Shown one piece after another: positions 1-12,019 of a stretch of 64,000 nucleotides of DNA. The DNA is taken from contig CM046299.1 in assembly GCA_025267735.1 (NCBI GenBank), forward strand, positions 39,874,733 through 39,938,732, read 5' to 3'. Origin of the DNA: Mactra quadrangularis. Lineage: Eukaryota > Mollusca > Bivalvia > Venerida > Mactridae. Every line of letters starts with the position of its first letter. Position 1 is the stretch's first letter. The notes under the pieces were generated by a model, which had not been told where the DNA came from, did no database searches, and saw only the letters and a list, made by a program, of their open reading frames with translations. The translations under genes were made by a program, and so were the position numbers.

Positions 1-1
1 A

Positions 2-574
2 TCTGGTGGTATCGGTATATATGTACGTTCTGATTTAGCTAAACATGTTCAAATCTTACAGTCTGAGTCGGAATATGTATTGTGGTTAGTTATTAATAAA
101 GTTGTCACTGGTCTCGACCAAAACATCATTATTGGAGCGGTTTATATCCCTCCTGACAATTCCAGATTTTTTAATGATGATGACATGTCTAAGTTCGAGT
201 CTGAAGTTATTGATTTATCTACCACTTATAAATATTTCTGGCTTGCGGGTGATTTTAATGCAAGAATGTCAAAATTATCTGATCATGTTAGTATTAATCG
301 ACATATCGACCAGTTATTTAATATTGAAGGTACTGATGTTAATTATTTTCAAAACCATGTAATATTAGAACAATTGTCATTACCGTTACATAGAGAATCG
401 CAAGATCGCTCAACTAATACTCTAGGTATGAGAATGATAGATTTATGTCGTAATAATAACCTATTTATTTTGAATGGTCGTTGTCGATCAGATCGCGACT
501 TAGGTAAAAACACATTTCGAGATAAATCTACGATTGATTATGTCATCGCATCCCCGTTTTTTGAAAACATTTGA
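2..574 (+). pseudogene. LINE endonuclease domain, 5'-truncated fragment
   Basis: The frame is open from base 2, upstream of the first Met at 80, so the window edge truncates it. The segment carries the AVYIPP, LAGDFNAR and STIDYVIAS motifs of APE-type endonucleases, which nick target DNA to prime reverse transcription. The frame stops at 572-574, just after the IDYV motif. The rest of the domain, with the SDGHSS catalytic-histidine block, continues in another frame from about 575. A single indel around 565-575 explains this, so the copy is a fossil. Confidence 0.85.
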
Positions 575-1815
575 TATTTGTGATACTGACACATTATTTT
601 CCGATGGCCATAGCTCTTTACATTGGTCTTTAAGTACTCACCCATTAAATCTATCAGACATCGAACCCCCCGTAAACAATACACACGTGCACACACAACC
701 CAAATGGGACCAAAATAAAGCACCTATTTTTTGCAATAATATTGATAGCACTCACATTGATTCAATCATGAACCAACTATACTCATATCCACATTCTCAA
801 CATACTATAGAAACTATTACACATGATATACACATTTTATTTCATAACGCTTCCTATAAAACATTTCCAAGCAAAGTAAATCATAACCATGTAACTAAAC
901 ATGACAGAAACAAACCTTGGTTTGGTCCAAAATGTCACCAGGCAAGGAAAAAATATCACAAAGCATTGAACAAGTACAGACAAAATAAGACGGAAACAAA
1001 TAAAATTAATCTAAAACACTCTAGTAAGAAATACAAGAAAACTATGAATCATTATATCAACGAATTTAAATTTAAAAGTGCAAAAAAACTCAGAAACATG
1101 TCCACTAGTGACCCAAAACAGTACTGGAACTACCTGAAGTCCATCAAACCTAAGTCACAACCAGTAACATCGCCGTCCATAGATGAGTTTTTTACGCATT
1201 TTCAACAAATAAATAGCGATAATTCCGAACAAGAATTTGATATAAACAATATTACATACAATAATCAAGATTTGAACTCACCAATAACTGAACGTGAGAT
1301 CTCCACATGCATCACAAAACTAAAAAATTCCAAATCACCTAGTCCGTCTGATAACATTTTAAACGAATACATTAAATCCTCAAAACAAATCATGTTGCCA
1401 GTCTACACAAAATTATTTAACACAGTACTTGACACAGGTCTTATACCACAATCTTGGCTGCAAGGATTCATCATACCTATCTATAAAAACAAAGGTTGTC
1501 CGAATAATCCGTCTCAGTACAGGCCCATAACGATTTTAAGAAAGCTTTTCACATCAGTCATTAACCTTAGACTAAACAATTTCCTTGAAACAAATAATCT
1601 TTTAAATGAAAATCAAGCTGGCTTTCGCAAAAATTACTGTTGTAGTGACCATATTTTTACATTACATTCAATCATAGAAACTTTAAAGAAACAAAAGAAA
1701 AAACTATACTGTGCATTCATTGACTTTTCACAAGCATTTGATAAAGTTTGGCGAACGGGACTGTGGCAAAAACTATTATATCTAGTTGACGGCAAAATTT
1801 TCAAAATAATCTATA
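575..1815 (+). pseudogene. LINE endonuclease C-terminus plus N-terminal half of reverse transcriptase
   Basis: The open frame 534-1898 becomes meaningful at about 575 with the SDGHSS motif of the endonuclease (600-617). A Lys/Asn/His-rich linker follows, then reverse-transcriptase fingers and palm: FIIPIYKNKG near 1470, SQYRPI, NENQAGFRKNYCCSDHIF near 1605-1655 and the first catalytic Asp block FIDFSQAFDKVW. Sense ends at 1815, in the IIY just before the thumb-side blocks, where a TIR element interrupts it. The last 27 or so codons of the frame (to 1898) belong to the inserted element. Confidence 0.85.
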
Positions 1816-4800
1816 TACTCAGGTGTGTAAGTGAAATAATTGTGCAAAATGTGATAAAAGCACCAAATTTGGCATGGAGGTACTTTGAGTCATACTGATC
1901 AATATTAGCCCAGGAGACAATCATGAGGGGCCTTGTATCTTGCCTAAATGGGGCCCCGAAAGGGGCACATAAATAGGCACATAGTTTTAAAATTATCATC
2001 TCCATAAAAATTTAAGATGGTTATTAAAATATATGTATTATGATTTTATATGCCTAAGAAAGTATATTGTACACTCAAAAATAGCTTTTTGTCAGTTTAT
2101 TTGCAGTTGAGGCCCGGCATCTGCTTTGAACTTGTCATAAGGCCCTAAATTATGCATAATGTAATAATGTAATTGAATAAATGGTAAATATTTTATTTGA
2201 AATCATACAAATACATCATACTTTCTCAAAATAAGCCTTCAATAATTAATTTATGTAGATACACCAGAATCAGCATGCGGTACCATTGTATGAAACACAT
2301 GAGGCCCCGAATGGGTTTATGTTTGAACTCGAAATAAATTAATACCAAGTAAGCCAATATACACTTTATTCAATTTAAACTGATAAATAAACTTACTATT
2401 TAAGATACGTACATTCAAAATGACGATTTTAAATAATAGTACTTATTTCTAAAAGTTGAGGCCCTTACTGGGGTAATTTCATAACGTGAAGCTTAGATAA
2501 TTATAAAAAAAGGTCTAACCATTTTTTTATTATTGAAACTTATGCTGTCATTACAAGTGTGTTACATTTCAACAGTTCATATAACAATTTGGTAAGGTTA
2601 AACGGTACCCAATTAATCATAATTGAACATGGATGATTATTATATTCATTACCGTTTTAGGCCTGTATTACGAGAGACTATACGACCTGTTTTCGTCCTA
2701 AATTTAACAAAATCATATTTCTGTTATGTATTGAGAGTTTGGATAATATAACATCCTATAGGCACCCACGCCTTAGATACATTTCAAGTTCTAAAACAGT
2801 ATGTGATCATGTTTTAATTCAAGTCTAATATCACCATTTTACAAAATAAAATAGTCCTGTAAGAGACTATGCATTACACCGACATCATACCCTTGAAGCT
2901 CGGAGTAAAAATGAAAAAAATATGTACATTTGTATACTGTGTTTGATGTACAAACTACATGTAATTTTAAACAGACTTTATCATTGATAAATATCTTACA
3001 ATAAAACAATTAGTATATTAGATATTATAGAGAGAACAATTTAAGAGGCCCTTCTTATATACATGTATCAAATATAACCATCCCCAAAAGCACGACATTT
3101 CTTCATAAAGATTGGTAAAATTGATTTGACTATTCAACTAAACATGGTAAAAATCATAGCATTTTGTAGTCTAGATTCCATCTTTTCAAATGCTCACTGA
3201 CTGGTTATTATCCCTAATCATAGGTACTAGTACACTTTTCTGTATTTATCAATCTACTTGACGAAACTTTCACTTCATTCGGTAGGAAGTCAATGTGGCA
3301 AAGGGAATGACATAACCAGGAAAGGTGCCGTTTTACAGCTGAGTAGATTGAAGAAAAGTAGACACATGGCTTGCATAAAGAAATAAACATTGACCCTGAA
3401 TGGGTTACAATCTTAGACCTTTCTATCTCTAAGCGAGTGTAAGAGATTAAGAGCATTTTGTGAAATCATGTTAAGCGAACTTACCGTACATAATTATTTT
3501 TGTAAACCTTATAAAATAAAAGAAAAATTCACAAGTTTTATCATTGCTCAAAAATATGTTTAGTTGAAGAATTACATCTAGGATTACATCTCCCGGCATA
3601 AAAACGGGAGTATAACTTCATTTGAAGACGAGTTTTAAAATATTTTAATTTTATTTATTGTAATACTGTTATGGAAATGTCTGTCATAGTCAAATTTCAT
3701 GATCACTGCCACAGCTAAATCCTCAGTCGACTTTTATACATTCAAACATAACATACGTCTACAATAAATGGTTCTATTAAAAGTATGATAATGTGGAGTA
3801 CGTCCATACACTGGTCATCTTGTCTATCAAGCGGGTTATACATTATATAGCTTTCATAGACCGTCAAGCTTGTCAAGAATCCATAAAATGAATAACCTCA
3901 GTGAAATCAACAATATGAATTGCAAGAATAGTGAACATGTGTTCAAGATCCGTTGGAAACTTTTTTATGCTTACTCCCTACTGAGTACCATGATATCAAA
4001 TCTAAAGGAAGTTACTTAGTAACACTGGTGGTTTATCCAGTCTATATGTTTCTTAAATCTCAGTCATTAGCATTTGCCACATGGTATGTCCAACTTGAGT
4101 AATACTACATGGTATATATTATCAAATCATCGTTGTTTGTTATCGCCTTTGCAACATATATTATTACATTATAAAACATGCATGACTTGGTTTGATAGAT
4201 GCTAAAATTAGTTCTTGGAAACTGTGGTTGCGTTCATAATAAAAGAGAAAAAGATGAAAAAATCAAACGAAACTGATTAACATCAAAATAATGGCCTTTT
4301 AGTAGATTTTCCTTTAACCCTTTACAAGGAAAGATAAGTGCAAAAAGTGGCAAATTTTCACCTCAGAGATAGGGCTATTTCAATATACGATTTTCATGAT
4401 TAATTGACGGACAGCAATGCAACTTGGCCAATTTATTTCTTACTTGGTTGTCTGAAAGTAGAAGCCAAAATTCGATTCAGGAGTAACTGGGTTGGTCGGT
4501 AAAAGGTTAAAGGCCTTATCATTTTTACCCAAATCAAGTTGATAAATTACATTATATATACATTGTATTTCAAATATAACTAAAACTAAAGTTAAACTCC
4601 ATTAATTCCATAGCAGAACAATATACATGTGTGTTATGTATCATACATGTTTCACTGTTGTAAGTACGTTAGCTCAAGTGGGACCACTTCTATTTTCTCC
4701 GTGCAGAGTCTCTTTGTTCATCGTTGCAAGTAATTGATGCTTTTGCTTAGTAATAAGATTTAAAATGGGATTGGATTTTGGTTTTTATTTTTGGACATGG

Positions 4801-6131
4801 TTTTTTCATTTTTCATATTCAAATTTTCCAAGAGGGGCCTCTCAATAGATTAATACAAACATGCTTGATAGATCTCATTAATTTTTTGAAGAAGCAAAAT
4901 GAAATAAACAAATAAAAACTTAATTATCGTATTATAATGTGCTTTATTTGCTGAATGTTACTGATGTTTAGATAAATCTTTGTCTCCAGTCCTATTAACA
5001 CTAGAATCCTATATAACCAATACAGAAAAATTATATACACGTATTCAAAATTTATATAAATTCCCCCTTGTTTTGGCCTCATGAGATCATACTTTGTTTT
5101 GTGAATTATTTTTTTAAAAAAAGAACATGATAGCTAACCACACAAAATTACCCATTCAAAATACTTTAAGTAATAAATTAAATCAAAACGAGAACAGTAA
5201 TTTCACTGGTCATTTATAGTTTTTTTGTGTTTTGTTTTCTTAAAAACCCTTACCTGGACCTCAATTACAATTCATTGTATCATGTTAAATTTGAAAAAAA
5301 GTTTCTGACATGATTGTACTAATCATGAGTGAAGAAAATTTATTTTATTTATTTGATAGATAAATATTAACACTAAACTATGCACTGCTTATACTTGTAA
5401 TGGGTGACCCCTTTAATGGCCCCCACAATTTTGTTAGTAGGGCCTCTCATGGTTGTCTCCTTGGGGTTTTCTGAGGTGCATCACTCAAAATGATATGAAG
5501 AATAAAAAAGTTTCATCATTATGTTATTTGAACTGTGCATAGTAGATTAAATGTTACTGATACAATTTCTGAATTCTATGTAATCAGTACAGCAAATTAG
5601 ATATTCAATATTTTTTCATAAGTTTCCCCTTGTTTTGGCCTCTTTTGATCATACAGTACTTGGTTTTGCAATTTATTTAAATGAAAAGACACCACATCTA
5701 GCCACACAAAATTACCCATTCAAAATGCTTTAAAAATGTGAAAAAATAAAAATAAAAACTGTACTGTTGTTAGTGATCTTTTACTATTTGTTGACCATAA
5801 AATCCCTTTATGGGGCCTCAATAACGATTATAGTTATCATGTTAAATATTCAAAAACATCAACTGACATATTTGTACTCATCTTGAGCAAAAGAAACTTA
5901 ATACATTTAGTTGATATATAAATTAAGGATTTTTACACAGTACTATGCAATAATATCAATTGTTACGGGTAACCCCCTTTAGGGCCCCATATTTTTGTTC
6001 ACAGGGCCTCTCATGGTTGTCTCCTGGCTTTTTTCTGAATTTCACACCTTAAAGTTGATTTCCTGAAAGTTTGGTGCTTTTATCACAATTTGCACAATTG
6101 GACCATATTTTGTCCCTTACACACCTGAGTA
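1816..6131. mobile_element. 4.3-kb non-autonomous TIR element inserted in the LINE reverse transcriptase
   Basis: The ends are a perfect 16-bp inverted repeat, TACTCAGGTGTGTAAG at 1816-1831 and its complement at 6116-6131. Imperfect inversion continues inward for about 100 bp: a GGTGCTTTTATCACA-type block at 1849-1865 and about 6073-6088, and a GGAGACAATCATGAGGGGCC-type block near 1913-1932 and 6003-6023. The LINE flanks are ATA at 1813-1815 and 6132-6134, and excising the element with one ATA brings the two reverse-transcriptase halves back into one frame. No transposase-like open frame is seen inside; all open frames are short and unlike known proteins. It was probably moved in trans; the superfamily is unresolved. 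Confidence 0.8.
4940..6030. repeat. Two diverged direct copies of a ~570-bp segment inside the inserted element
   Basis: Blocks recur in the same order: AATGTTACTGA (about 4954 and 5549), CCCCTTGTTTTGGCCTC (about 5065 and 5626), CACAAAATTACCCATTCAAAA (about 5141 and 5705) and GGGCCTCTCATGGTTGTCTCC (5440-5460 and about 6004-6024). The offset is 564 to 595 bp. A partial third GGGGCCTCTCA occurs near 4835. The copies differ at many positions, so the duplication is old. Confidence 0.7.
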
Positions 6132-6134
6132 ATA

Positions 6135-6997
6135 ACATGTATCAAAATATTAAATCATGCATCAAACACAACGGCTCATTCTCCAATTTTTTCAATTCAG
6201 AAGTTGGGGTCCGCCAAGGTGAAAACCTTTCTCCTTTACTTTTTTCAATTTTCCTAAATGATCTACAGTCCTATTTACAAAATGATAACTCTATCGGTGT
6301 AGAACTATTAACCCCTAATGATGCACAACATTGGCTTAAACTATTAGTTCTGCTCTACGCTGATGACACGATTATTGTATCTGATAACGCCATAGATTTT
6401 CAAAATTGTTTAAACTCTTTTTATAACTATTGTAATGAATGGAAACTTACTGTTAATATGTCTAAAACCAAAATTATAGTATTTGGTTCTCGTTCAAGTA
6501 ACTCTGATTTCAGACTCGGTGCTGATAAAATTGAAATAACAAACTCGTATAATTACTTAGGTATAACTTTTACAAGAAATGGCTCTTTCCTTGAATCAAG
6601 GAAAAATCTTGTTCAACAAGCGAAAAAAGCTATGTATTGTATACTTTCACGAATAAACAACGCTGACCTCCCTGTTGATCTCGCTCTAAAACTATTTGAT
6701 AATACAGTACTTCCAATCTTAACTTATGGTTCAGAAATTATTGGATTTGAAAACACTGATCTTTTAGAAAATGTTCATAAAGAATTCTTAAGAAAAATTA
6801 CCGGTGCAAGAAAAAGCACGCCAATATACATGTTATATGGAGAACTAGGTCGCTTTCCCATCGATGTTTACATTAAGTCTAAAATCATATCATATTGGTC
6901 ACGCCTTGTCACAAGTAAAGCAGACAAAATTTCATTTAGAATCTATAAATATATGTTAAATGAAAACCATCAATTTAAATGGTCAAACAAATACTAA
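6135..6997 (+). pseudogene. LINE reverse transcriptase, C-terminal half with YADD
   Basis: The frame 6071-6997 is LINE-derived only after about 6132; the codons before that are the terminal repeat of the inserted element. It holds the GVRQGENLSPLLFSIFLNDL block, the catalytic YADD at 6356-6367 and the thumb segment WKLTVNMSKTKIIVFGS. It stops at 6995-6997, where a small indel moves the sense into the frame starting at 6979. The catalytic aspartates are intact; the damage lies elsewhere. Confidence 0.85.
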
Positions 6998-7510
6998 ACA
7001 TGTGCGGACTCACCTACATTTGGGAAACCCAACCAATGAACGTCACACTGTCCTTACACAGAAAAATTAAACAAAATTTTCAAGATCAATACATGCAAAC
7101 ATGGAATACACTTTTGGAACAGTCCAATAAAGGAATTTTATATAAACAGTTTAAACCGTGTCATAATTTTAAAACATACTTTAAACTACTAAAAAAGCGT
7201 GACTCACTGGTATTATTTAAATTCCGTACAGCAAACCACCGCTTACCTATAGAGACCGGTCGATACGATGGAACATTAATAAATCAACGTACTTGTATAT
7301 ACTCTCTGTGATAAAAACGAAATTGGCTCAGAAATGCACTATTTAACTGGTTGCACATTCTTTAATAACGACAGATCAAAACATCTTAAAATTACCCGCA
7401 ATACTGATATGTATGCATATTTTACTCAAGTCATGCAGTCCCAGGATGTCGATGTCTTGCAAAGTCTCTGCAAATTTATTAGAAAAATTATGAGAGCCTT
7501 TTCAAGATAG
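6979..7510 (+). pseudogene. LINE ORF2 C-terminal tail with Cys/His motif, frameshifted
   Basis: The first frame (6979-7311) reads past the connection domain to a Cys near 7290 and stops at 7309-7311. An adjacent frame then continues from the LCDKNEIGSEMHYLTGC segment to a natural TAG at 7508-7510. Together these give the C-x(2-3)-C-x8-H-x4-C signature that closes ORF2 in many LINEs. An indel near 7305 separates the halves. Confidence 0.75.
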
Positions 7511-7775
7511 CCTTGGTTATACGGCACTCTTTGCAAGACGCCGACAATCTGAGTCTGCATTGATCTCGTTTGTATTTATACTACCACTCACCTGTTACTT
7601 TTGCCCAAACATTTAATAAGTATTATTTCTTTAAACAGCACAAATTATATGTGCAATTGTTATATTTTGACGGGAAGTGTCACCCTATATTATTATATAT
7701 GTGTATTTCTGTATTTTCCCCTCTTTGTATATAATTGTAAATACTTGGGAGAAAAAAAAGTTATAGTATAGTAGT
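7511..7775 (+). other. LINE 3' UTR and A-rich end
   Basis: Non-coding tail of the LINE after its last stop codon. It ends in a run of eight A near 7752-7760 followed by TAGTATAGTAGTAGTATAAG, a likely 3' terminus. Confidence 0.55.
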
Positions 7776-8639
7776 AGTATAAGTAAAATATTAAATTGTC
7801 TGACTGGTCACTGACAGATGAGCATTGAGGGGATCATCTTGAATACACTGAGTCATTGACATTATCACCTTTTAACTAAGGTTATAAGACAATCCACTAA
7901 TTAATTACTACTGAATTCACTAACCATTTACAAGTGATTGTATGTAATTCGTTAACCACTTTCTTATCAAAGCCAATGCTTAGATTGAGTAAATGTTTCA
8001 CATTGTTTCTGTTGATATGATGTACATTGTATAAATAAAACATAACTAAGAATTATTTGGAAAAAATAAGTATCAAGTATATGTATACTGCAATATGAGT
8101 TATCTTATCTTCTATTTAGTGTTTTAAAGGTAGTGACATTGATTAATACATGTCAGTAAATGGAATTTCAATTTTTGCCTAAATACGTCATTGAAATAAT
8201 TAATTGATAATTAATTGTTTATGTAAATAATGGTAATTGTAATTAATTATTGTCCTTACTCAGGGTAATTAACAATTAATTATAATTACTGAGGTTGAGA
8301 AATATGGTAATTATAATTAATTACTTTGCAAGTAATTGACCCCATCCCTGACTCTTAGATTACCTTGAAAGATAATTGAACTTACACACAATACTTTCAA
8401 TATCATTTGTATTTTTCTTTGTTTATAACCCCCTTAGTACATATTGATTATTATTGAAGTGGCAAACATAAATGGAAAAGTGGTCGTTATTCTAAGTATA
8501 TTAAAGTTTCGTATCACAACTTATGTTGTTCAATGAATTAAATATTATCAGAATAGTGTCTCTAAATTGCCATCTTAGAAACAATTAGCTTTTAGAGTCA
8601 ACTGACAAGCTAGTATCAATTATTTAATATTCGCAAGAC
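7776..8639. other. Intergenic AT-rich DNA with palindromic TTAATTA-rich patch
   Basis: No gene is seen. At about 8195-8345 repeated AATTAATTAT / ATAATTAATT words and GGTAATTA in both orientations form small inverted repeats, probably an old MITE or a simple-sequence derivative. Confidence 0.4.
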
Positions 8640-9300
8640 CAAGAGATATAAAAACATAAACATGTCGCTGTATATTCATTAGTGTGGAGTCATGTCTATT
8701 TATGTGACTAAAGTTTTCCAGCTCTTATCATTCATTTTGACCACCATCTTGAATTCTTGAAGTCATCCAAGGAAACCAGTATGGCATCAATCGGTTGCAT
8801 TAATTAAAGTGGATTAACGACAAAATAAAATGCATTGAAATTATTTGGTATACCCCACTCTATGACTTAACTCATTGGGGTTGATATATACCCGACAGCT
8901 AGTTATTTACGCCATTCTAGCCGCCATCTTGGATTTTGGGAATTGCCCATTGATGCCAGTGTGGCATCAACCAGTTTTATGAACTCATGTATAACTACAA
9001 AAAATGCATTATTTTTTATATGCCTCTGTGTACAATTTGGCTCATTGTGGTTGACATACATGACAAATGTGGCCTCTATACGCCATTTTGTCCGCCATCT
9101 TGGATTGGAGAATAAACGAAGGATACCAAATTTGCATGAAATAATTTTGCAGATAATGTTAGACTAATTTTAGCTCTTTAAATGATCAGACTGTGAAAAA
9201 GATGGATTTATTATAGACTCATCAGTTCTCGTCCGCCATTTTGTCCGCCATCTTGAGTTGCCCAACAGTGCCGAAGTGGCATCATTCAGTTTCGGAAACT
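8640..9300. repeat. Four diverged tandem copies of a ~155-180-bp unit
   Basis: The anchor CCGCCATCTTGGATT (or variants) occurs near 8739, 8919, 9090 and 9246. A CCAGTGTGGCATCAACCAGTTT-like block follows about 30 bp later in copies one, two and four. Spacing is about 180, 171 and 156 bp. It reads as an old satellite fragment, not coding. Confidence 0.65.
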
Positions 9301-9555
9301 ACAGTGTCTTAGCTTCAAGAAAATGCAAAAACATTTTCCACATCCTTTCATGCACGGTTTAGTCGATTTTTGTAGTTTATATACCGGACTATAGTAATGA
9401 TAATAATGATAAACCTTTCTTGCCCTTCCTTATATTCACGAAACGGTTCTCATGCCTTGTGCAACCTAGCTTCTGTCTGTTGAATACCATGTGAATTATC
9501 TATAACTTTGCTTATTGATATATCATATACACTTAATAGAAAAAAACATAGTATA

Positions 9556-9776
9556 CTGCCCTCCAAAAGTTCCTTCACAGTACAATTAATTGAATTGTTA
9601 TGACTTCCAAGTTCAAGTTTGAAGAAGAATAAGTTTCGTTATCTATTTTATTCAGTATTCATTCAATGGAAACAAAATTGTAATGGTATATTTCATTTTA
9701 AAAGTAAAATGCTTTTACAACCTTTTGAAATTCCATTTAATACAATGTAAGGTGTAAAGGAATTTTCGGAGGGCAG
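9556..9776. mobile_element. 221-bp MITE with CTGCCCTCC termini
   Basis: The left end CTGCCCTCCAAAAGTTCCTT faces its imperfect complement (AAGGAATTTTCGGAGGGCAG) at the right end. The flanks read ATA on both sides, consistent with a TA or ATA target duplication. It has no coding capacity. Confidence 0.75.
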
Positions 9777-10204
9777 ATAACTGTGCCAGTAATATTCAAT
9801 TTATGCAATCAATACTTTATTTGGTACATATAAGTTGCGAATACTTTATTGAATAGTATTTGAAACTCATCATGCCTGACACAAAACTCGGGTCATTAAA
9901 CTATATATGTCATACGTATGTGAAGTACGTACTCATTAAATACCATTGATAGAGAAAAGTAGATTAACTTTCACTCTCCTATTTGAACTTGAACATCGTA
10001 CAAACTTTGCCTTTCATCCCAGAGATCTTGAATATTGTTCATGGGAAAGACAGCTATGCATAATGCACCGAGGTCTTTGTCCGATTGAAAGCGTTTTTTA
10101 ATTAATCTAATCCGTATCAAATTACACCATTTGAGAAAAGATTAAATGTTCACTCTAGATGGCTGATTTGTGTCATGTTGTGTTTTCGCCCTGCGCCTTG
10201 CGCC
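9777..10204. other. Intergenic, nothing recognised
   Basis: AT-rich sequence without coding or repeat structure that I can support. Confidence 0.4.
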
Positions 10205-10395
10205 TTTTAAGCATTCATTCAACAGGGATTTTATATAACAGGGATTTGTAACGATAAGTAAATGTAATCGATTTTCATCAAATTTCACTGTCGTCGCTAT
10301 TATTAAGCCCAATACGGAAAACAAGTATTTTTATTTAAATAAAGATATTCACATGAAATTTGGTACCAGTACCATTCAAATTGACATAAATAATA
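10205..10395 (+). repeat. Dispersed repeat, copy A (inverted partner at 36220-36400)
   Basis: Blocks ACAGGGATTTGTAACGATAA, CATCAAATTTCACTGTCGTC and CATGAAATTTGGTACCAGTA are matched in reverse complement at 36220-36400. A short related AAATCCCTGTTATAT block also lies near 10696. The family is not identified. Confidence 0.65.
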
Positions 10396-10844
10396 GGAAA
10401 AATGTGTTTCTAGATGATTTTGAGGTAAATTACGCTCATTTCTACTGTTTCACAAAATAATGCATTTCCCCGCCGATCTGCCATTTTAGCCCCATTTTAA
10501 ATCACCTAAAGTAATATTTTCGGTCAAATTTGCAACAATTTTTTGTCAAAAACTTCAGAAACATTCACAAGTTGCATGGAAGACATGTACAAAAACATAA
10601 ATCAAGTTTTTAAACTCTGGGATAGTTGGTACAGCCTGCTTAAGCCATTTATAGACAGTGACAACCGAGAAAATTAAAAAAAGCACTTCGTTGCAAATCC
10701 CTGTTATATATCTCTGTTCAGAACAAGATAAATGTAGCAAATTCGTTTTCATGCTGATTTTTTAAACACTAAATCACTGTTACTCTAGGTCTTGACAGAG
10801 ACTATGCCTTGGCTTTTATTCTCCTAACTTTTAAAGACACGTTA

Positions 10845-10947
10845 AAAGGCCGGTATCGAATCGAAAATCGCGGGTGACGAATCGGAATCGAATCGGCGCA
10901 CTAGCAATAGAGTTTGATGTATCGAATCGAATCGTTGCAGCCCTGAA
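10845..10947. mobile_element. hAT-like terminus rich in ATCGAATCG words
   Basis: The segment repeats ATCGAATCG-type words and ends in GTTGCAGCCCTGA. Read inward this is CAGGGCTGCAACGATTCG, a typical hAT-style end. No matching left end or target duplication was found, so it is called a fragment. Confidence 0.4.
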
Positions 10948-11124
10948 TTAAACACAAGAAATACGACTAAACTGCAGACGTTATACCAAAAAGTTGTACA
11001 AATTGAAAACTAATAAAAGTGTGCTGAAGGTTGAAGTAAAATTTATTCTTCTTATGATCAAATATGCAATGTCAATAAAAAAGATCAATTAAAACAATAA
11101 ATAACTATTCTATTTGCTCTGCTG

Positions 11125-11330
11125 CTTGTCCGCCATCTTAACCGTGGTCCAATGGAAGCACGCACACAGGGTTTCGAGAGGTCCCGGGTTCGAGCCCTAC
11201 TAGGGCGCAGCAAAATTCAGTAAACAATATATTTTACTTATATTTGTTCCAATCAACCCAGTTGTTCATGGGTACTGTCAGGAACCACCTGCTTGAAAGT
11301 AAATTTGCATTCTCGTACCAAGAGGTTGTC
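11125..11330 (+). mobile_element. tRNA-derived SINE (head and part of body)
   Basis: An A-box-like GTGGTCCAATGGAAG near 11145 and a B-box-like GGTTCGAGCCC near 11187 lie at the spacing of a pol III promoter. The head does not fold into an intact tRNA. The following body contains CAACCCAGTTGTTCATGGGTACTGTC, of a kind common in invertebrate SINEs. Confidence 0.6.
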
Positions 11331-12019
11331 GAGAATCTTGATAGCCTGTGGGAACGAGAATAGTTAATTCGATGTTCAGGGGTTATCATACCAAGTTGAA
11401 AAGTTGGCTGAACAGGTATATGGAAGCCGGCTTTAAACCACACTTTGACTGACGACTATTTTAATGCGCTACGTGATAGTGAAATTTGTGTGTGAAAGTC
11501 TGATATAAAAAACCCAGCTTTGATACTTTTACAATCTTTTACCTCTAAATAAAATCAACCATGTTTATCAGGCTATATAGAATTAAGATAGCATGTAATT
11601 TAATCAACATGATAGGACAATTTTCATGCTGTGCTCAGTAGATCGATTTCTATTGAAATGAATTAGCTTACTTCTATATATTTGATAGTTAAATGCTAAA
11701 ATTACCATTCATGCTTTTATACTTTCATTTGTATCCATTTAAAGTTATGTTTTAAGCGACGTTGGTCAGTGAATACAGATTATCAATGAAACCATTAAGC
11801 AAATCTTCACCACACCCAAACATCTATTGATAATCAATGTTAAAATTATCATATTTATTCAATGATAGCCTAAACATAACATTTAGCAAGTAAGCAGTTC
11901 ACCGGCTTTGCATTTTTTTATGACACAGTTTTGAGAGATGGTATATCCTATAACATTTACTATTAACCGTGTCGTAATGATGTGACCATGTTACTGCATA
12001 ATAATACAATATTCTTGGA
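11331..12019. other. Intergenic, nothing recognised
   Basis: No gene or clear repeat was identified in this AT-rich stretch. Confidence 0.4.

Larger units (their letters stand above)
1..7775 (+). mobile_element. APE-type non-LTR retrotransposon (LINE), degenerate, split by a later insertion
   Basis: One LINE copy runs from the window edge, which cuts off its 5' part, to an A-rich 3' end near 7770. In order it shows an apurinic endonuclease-like domain (GDFNA at 248-262, IDYV near 532-543, SDGHSS at 600-617), a long basic linker, reverse-transcriptase blocks (SQYRPI near 1513, FIDFSQAFDKVW near 1720-1755, GVRQGENLSPLLF near 6206-6245, YADD at 6356-6367) and a C-terminal Cys/His segment near 7290-7370. 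Such elements copy themselves by target-primed reverse transcription. This one cannot: it has frameshifts near 572, 6985 and 7305, and a 4.3-kb insertion at 1816-6131. Clade is not certain; Jockey/CR1/RTE-like groups are all possible. Confidence 0.9.

Noticed and set aside
1816..1898. C-terminal extension of the reverse-transcriptase frame
   Set aside because: These codons are the terminal repeat of the inserted element.
6071..6131. Start of an independent RT protein at 6071
   Set aside because: The Met lies in the right terminal repeat of the inserted element; LINE sequence resumes only at 6132.
1..7510. Functional LINE
   Set aside because: It has three frameshifts and a 4.3-kb insertion in the reverse-transcriptase domain.
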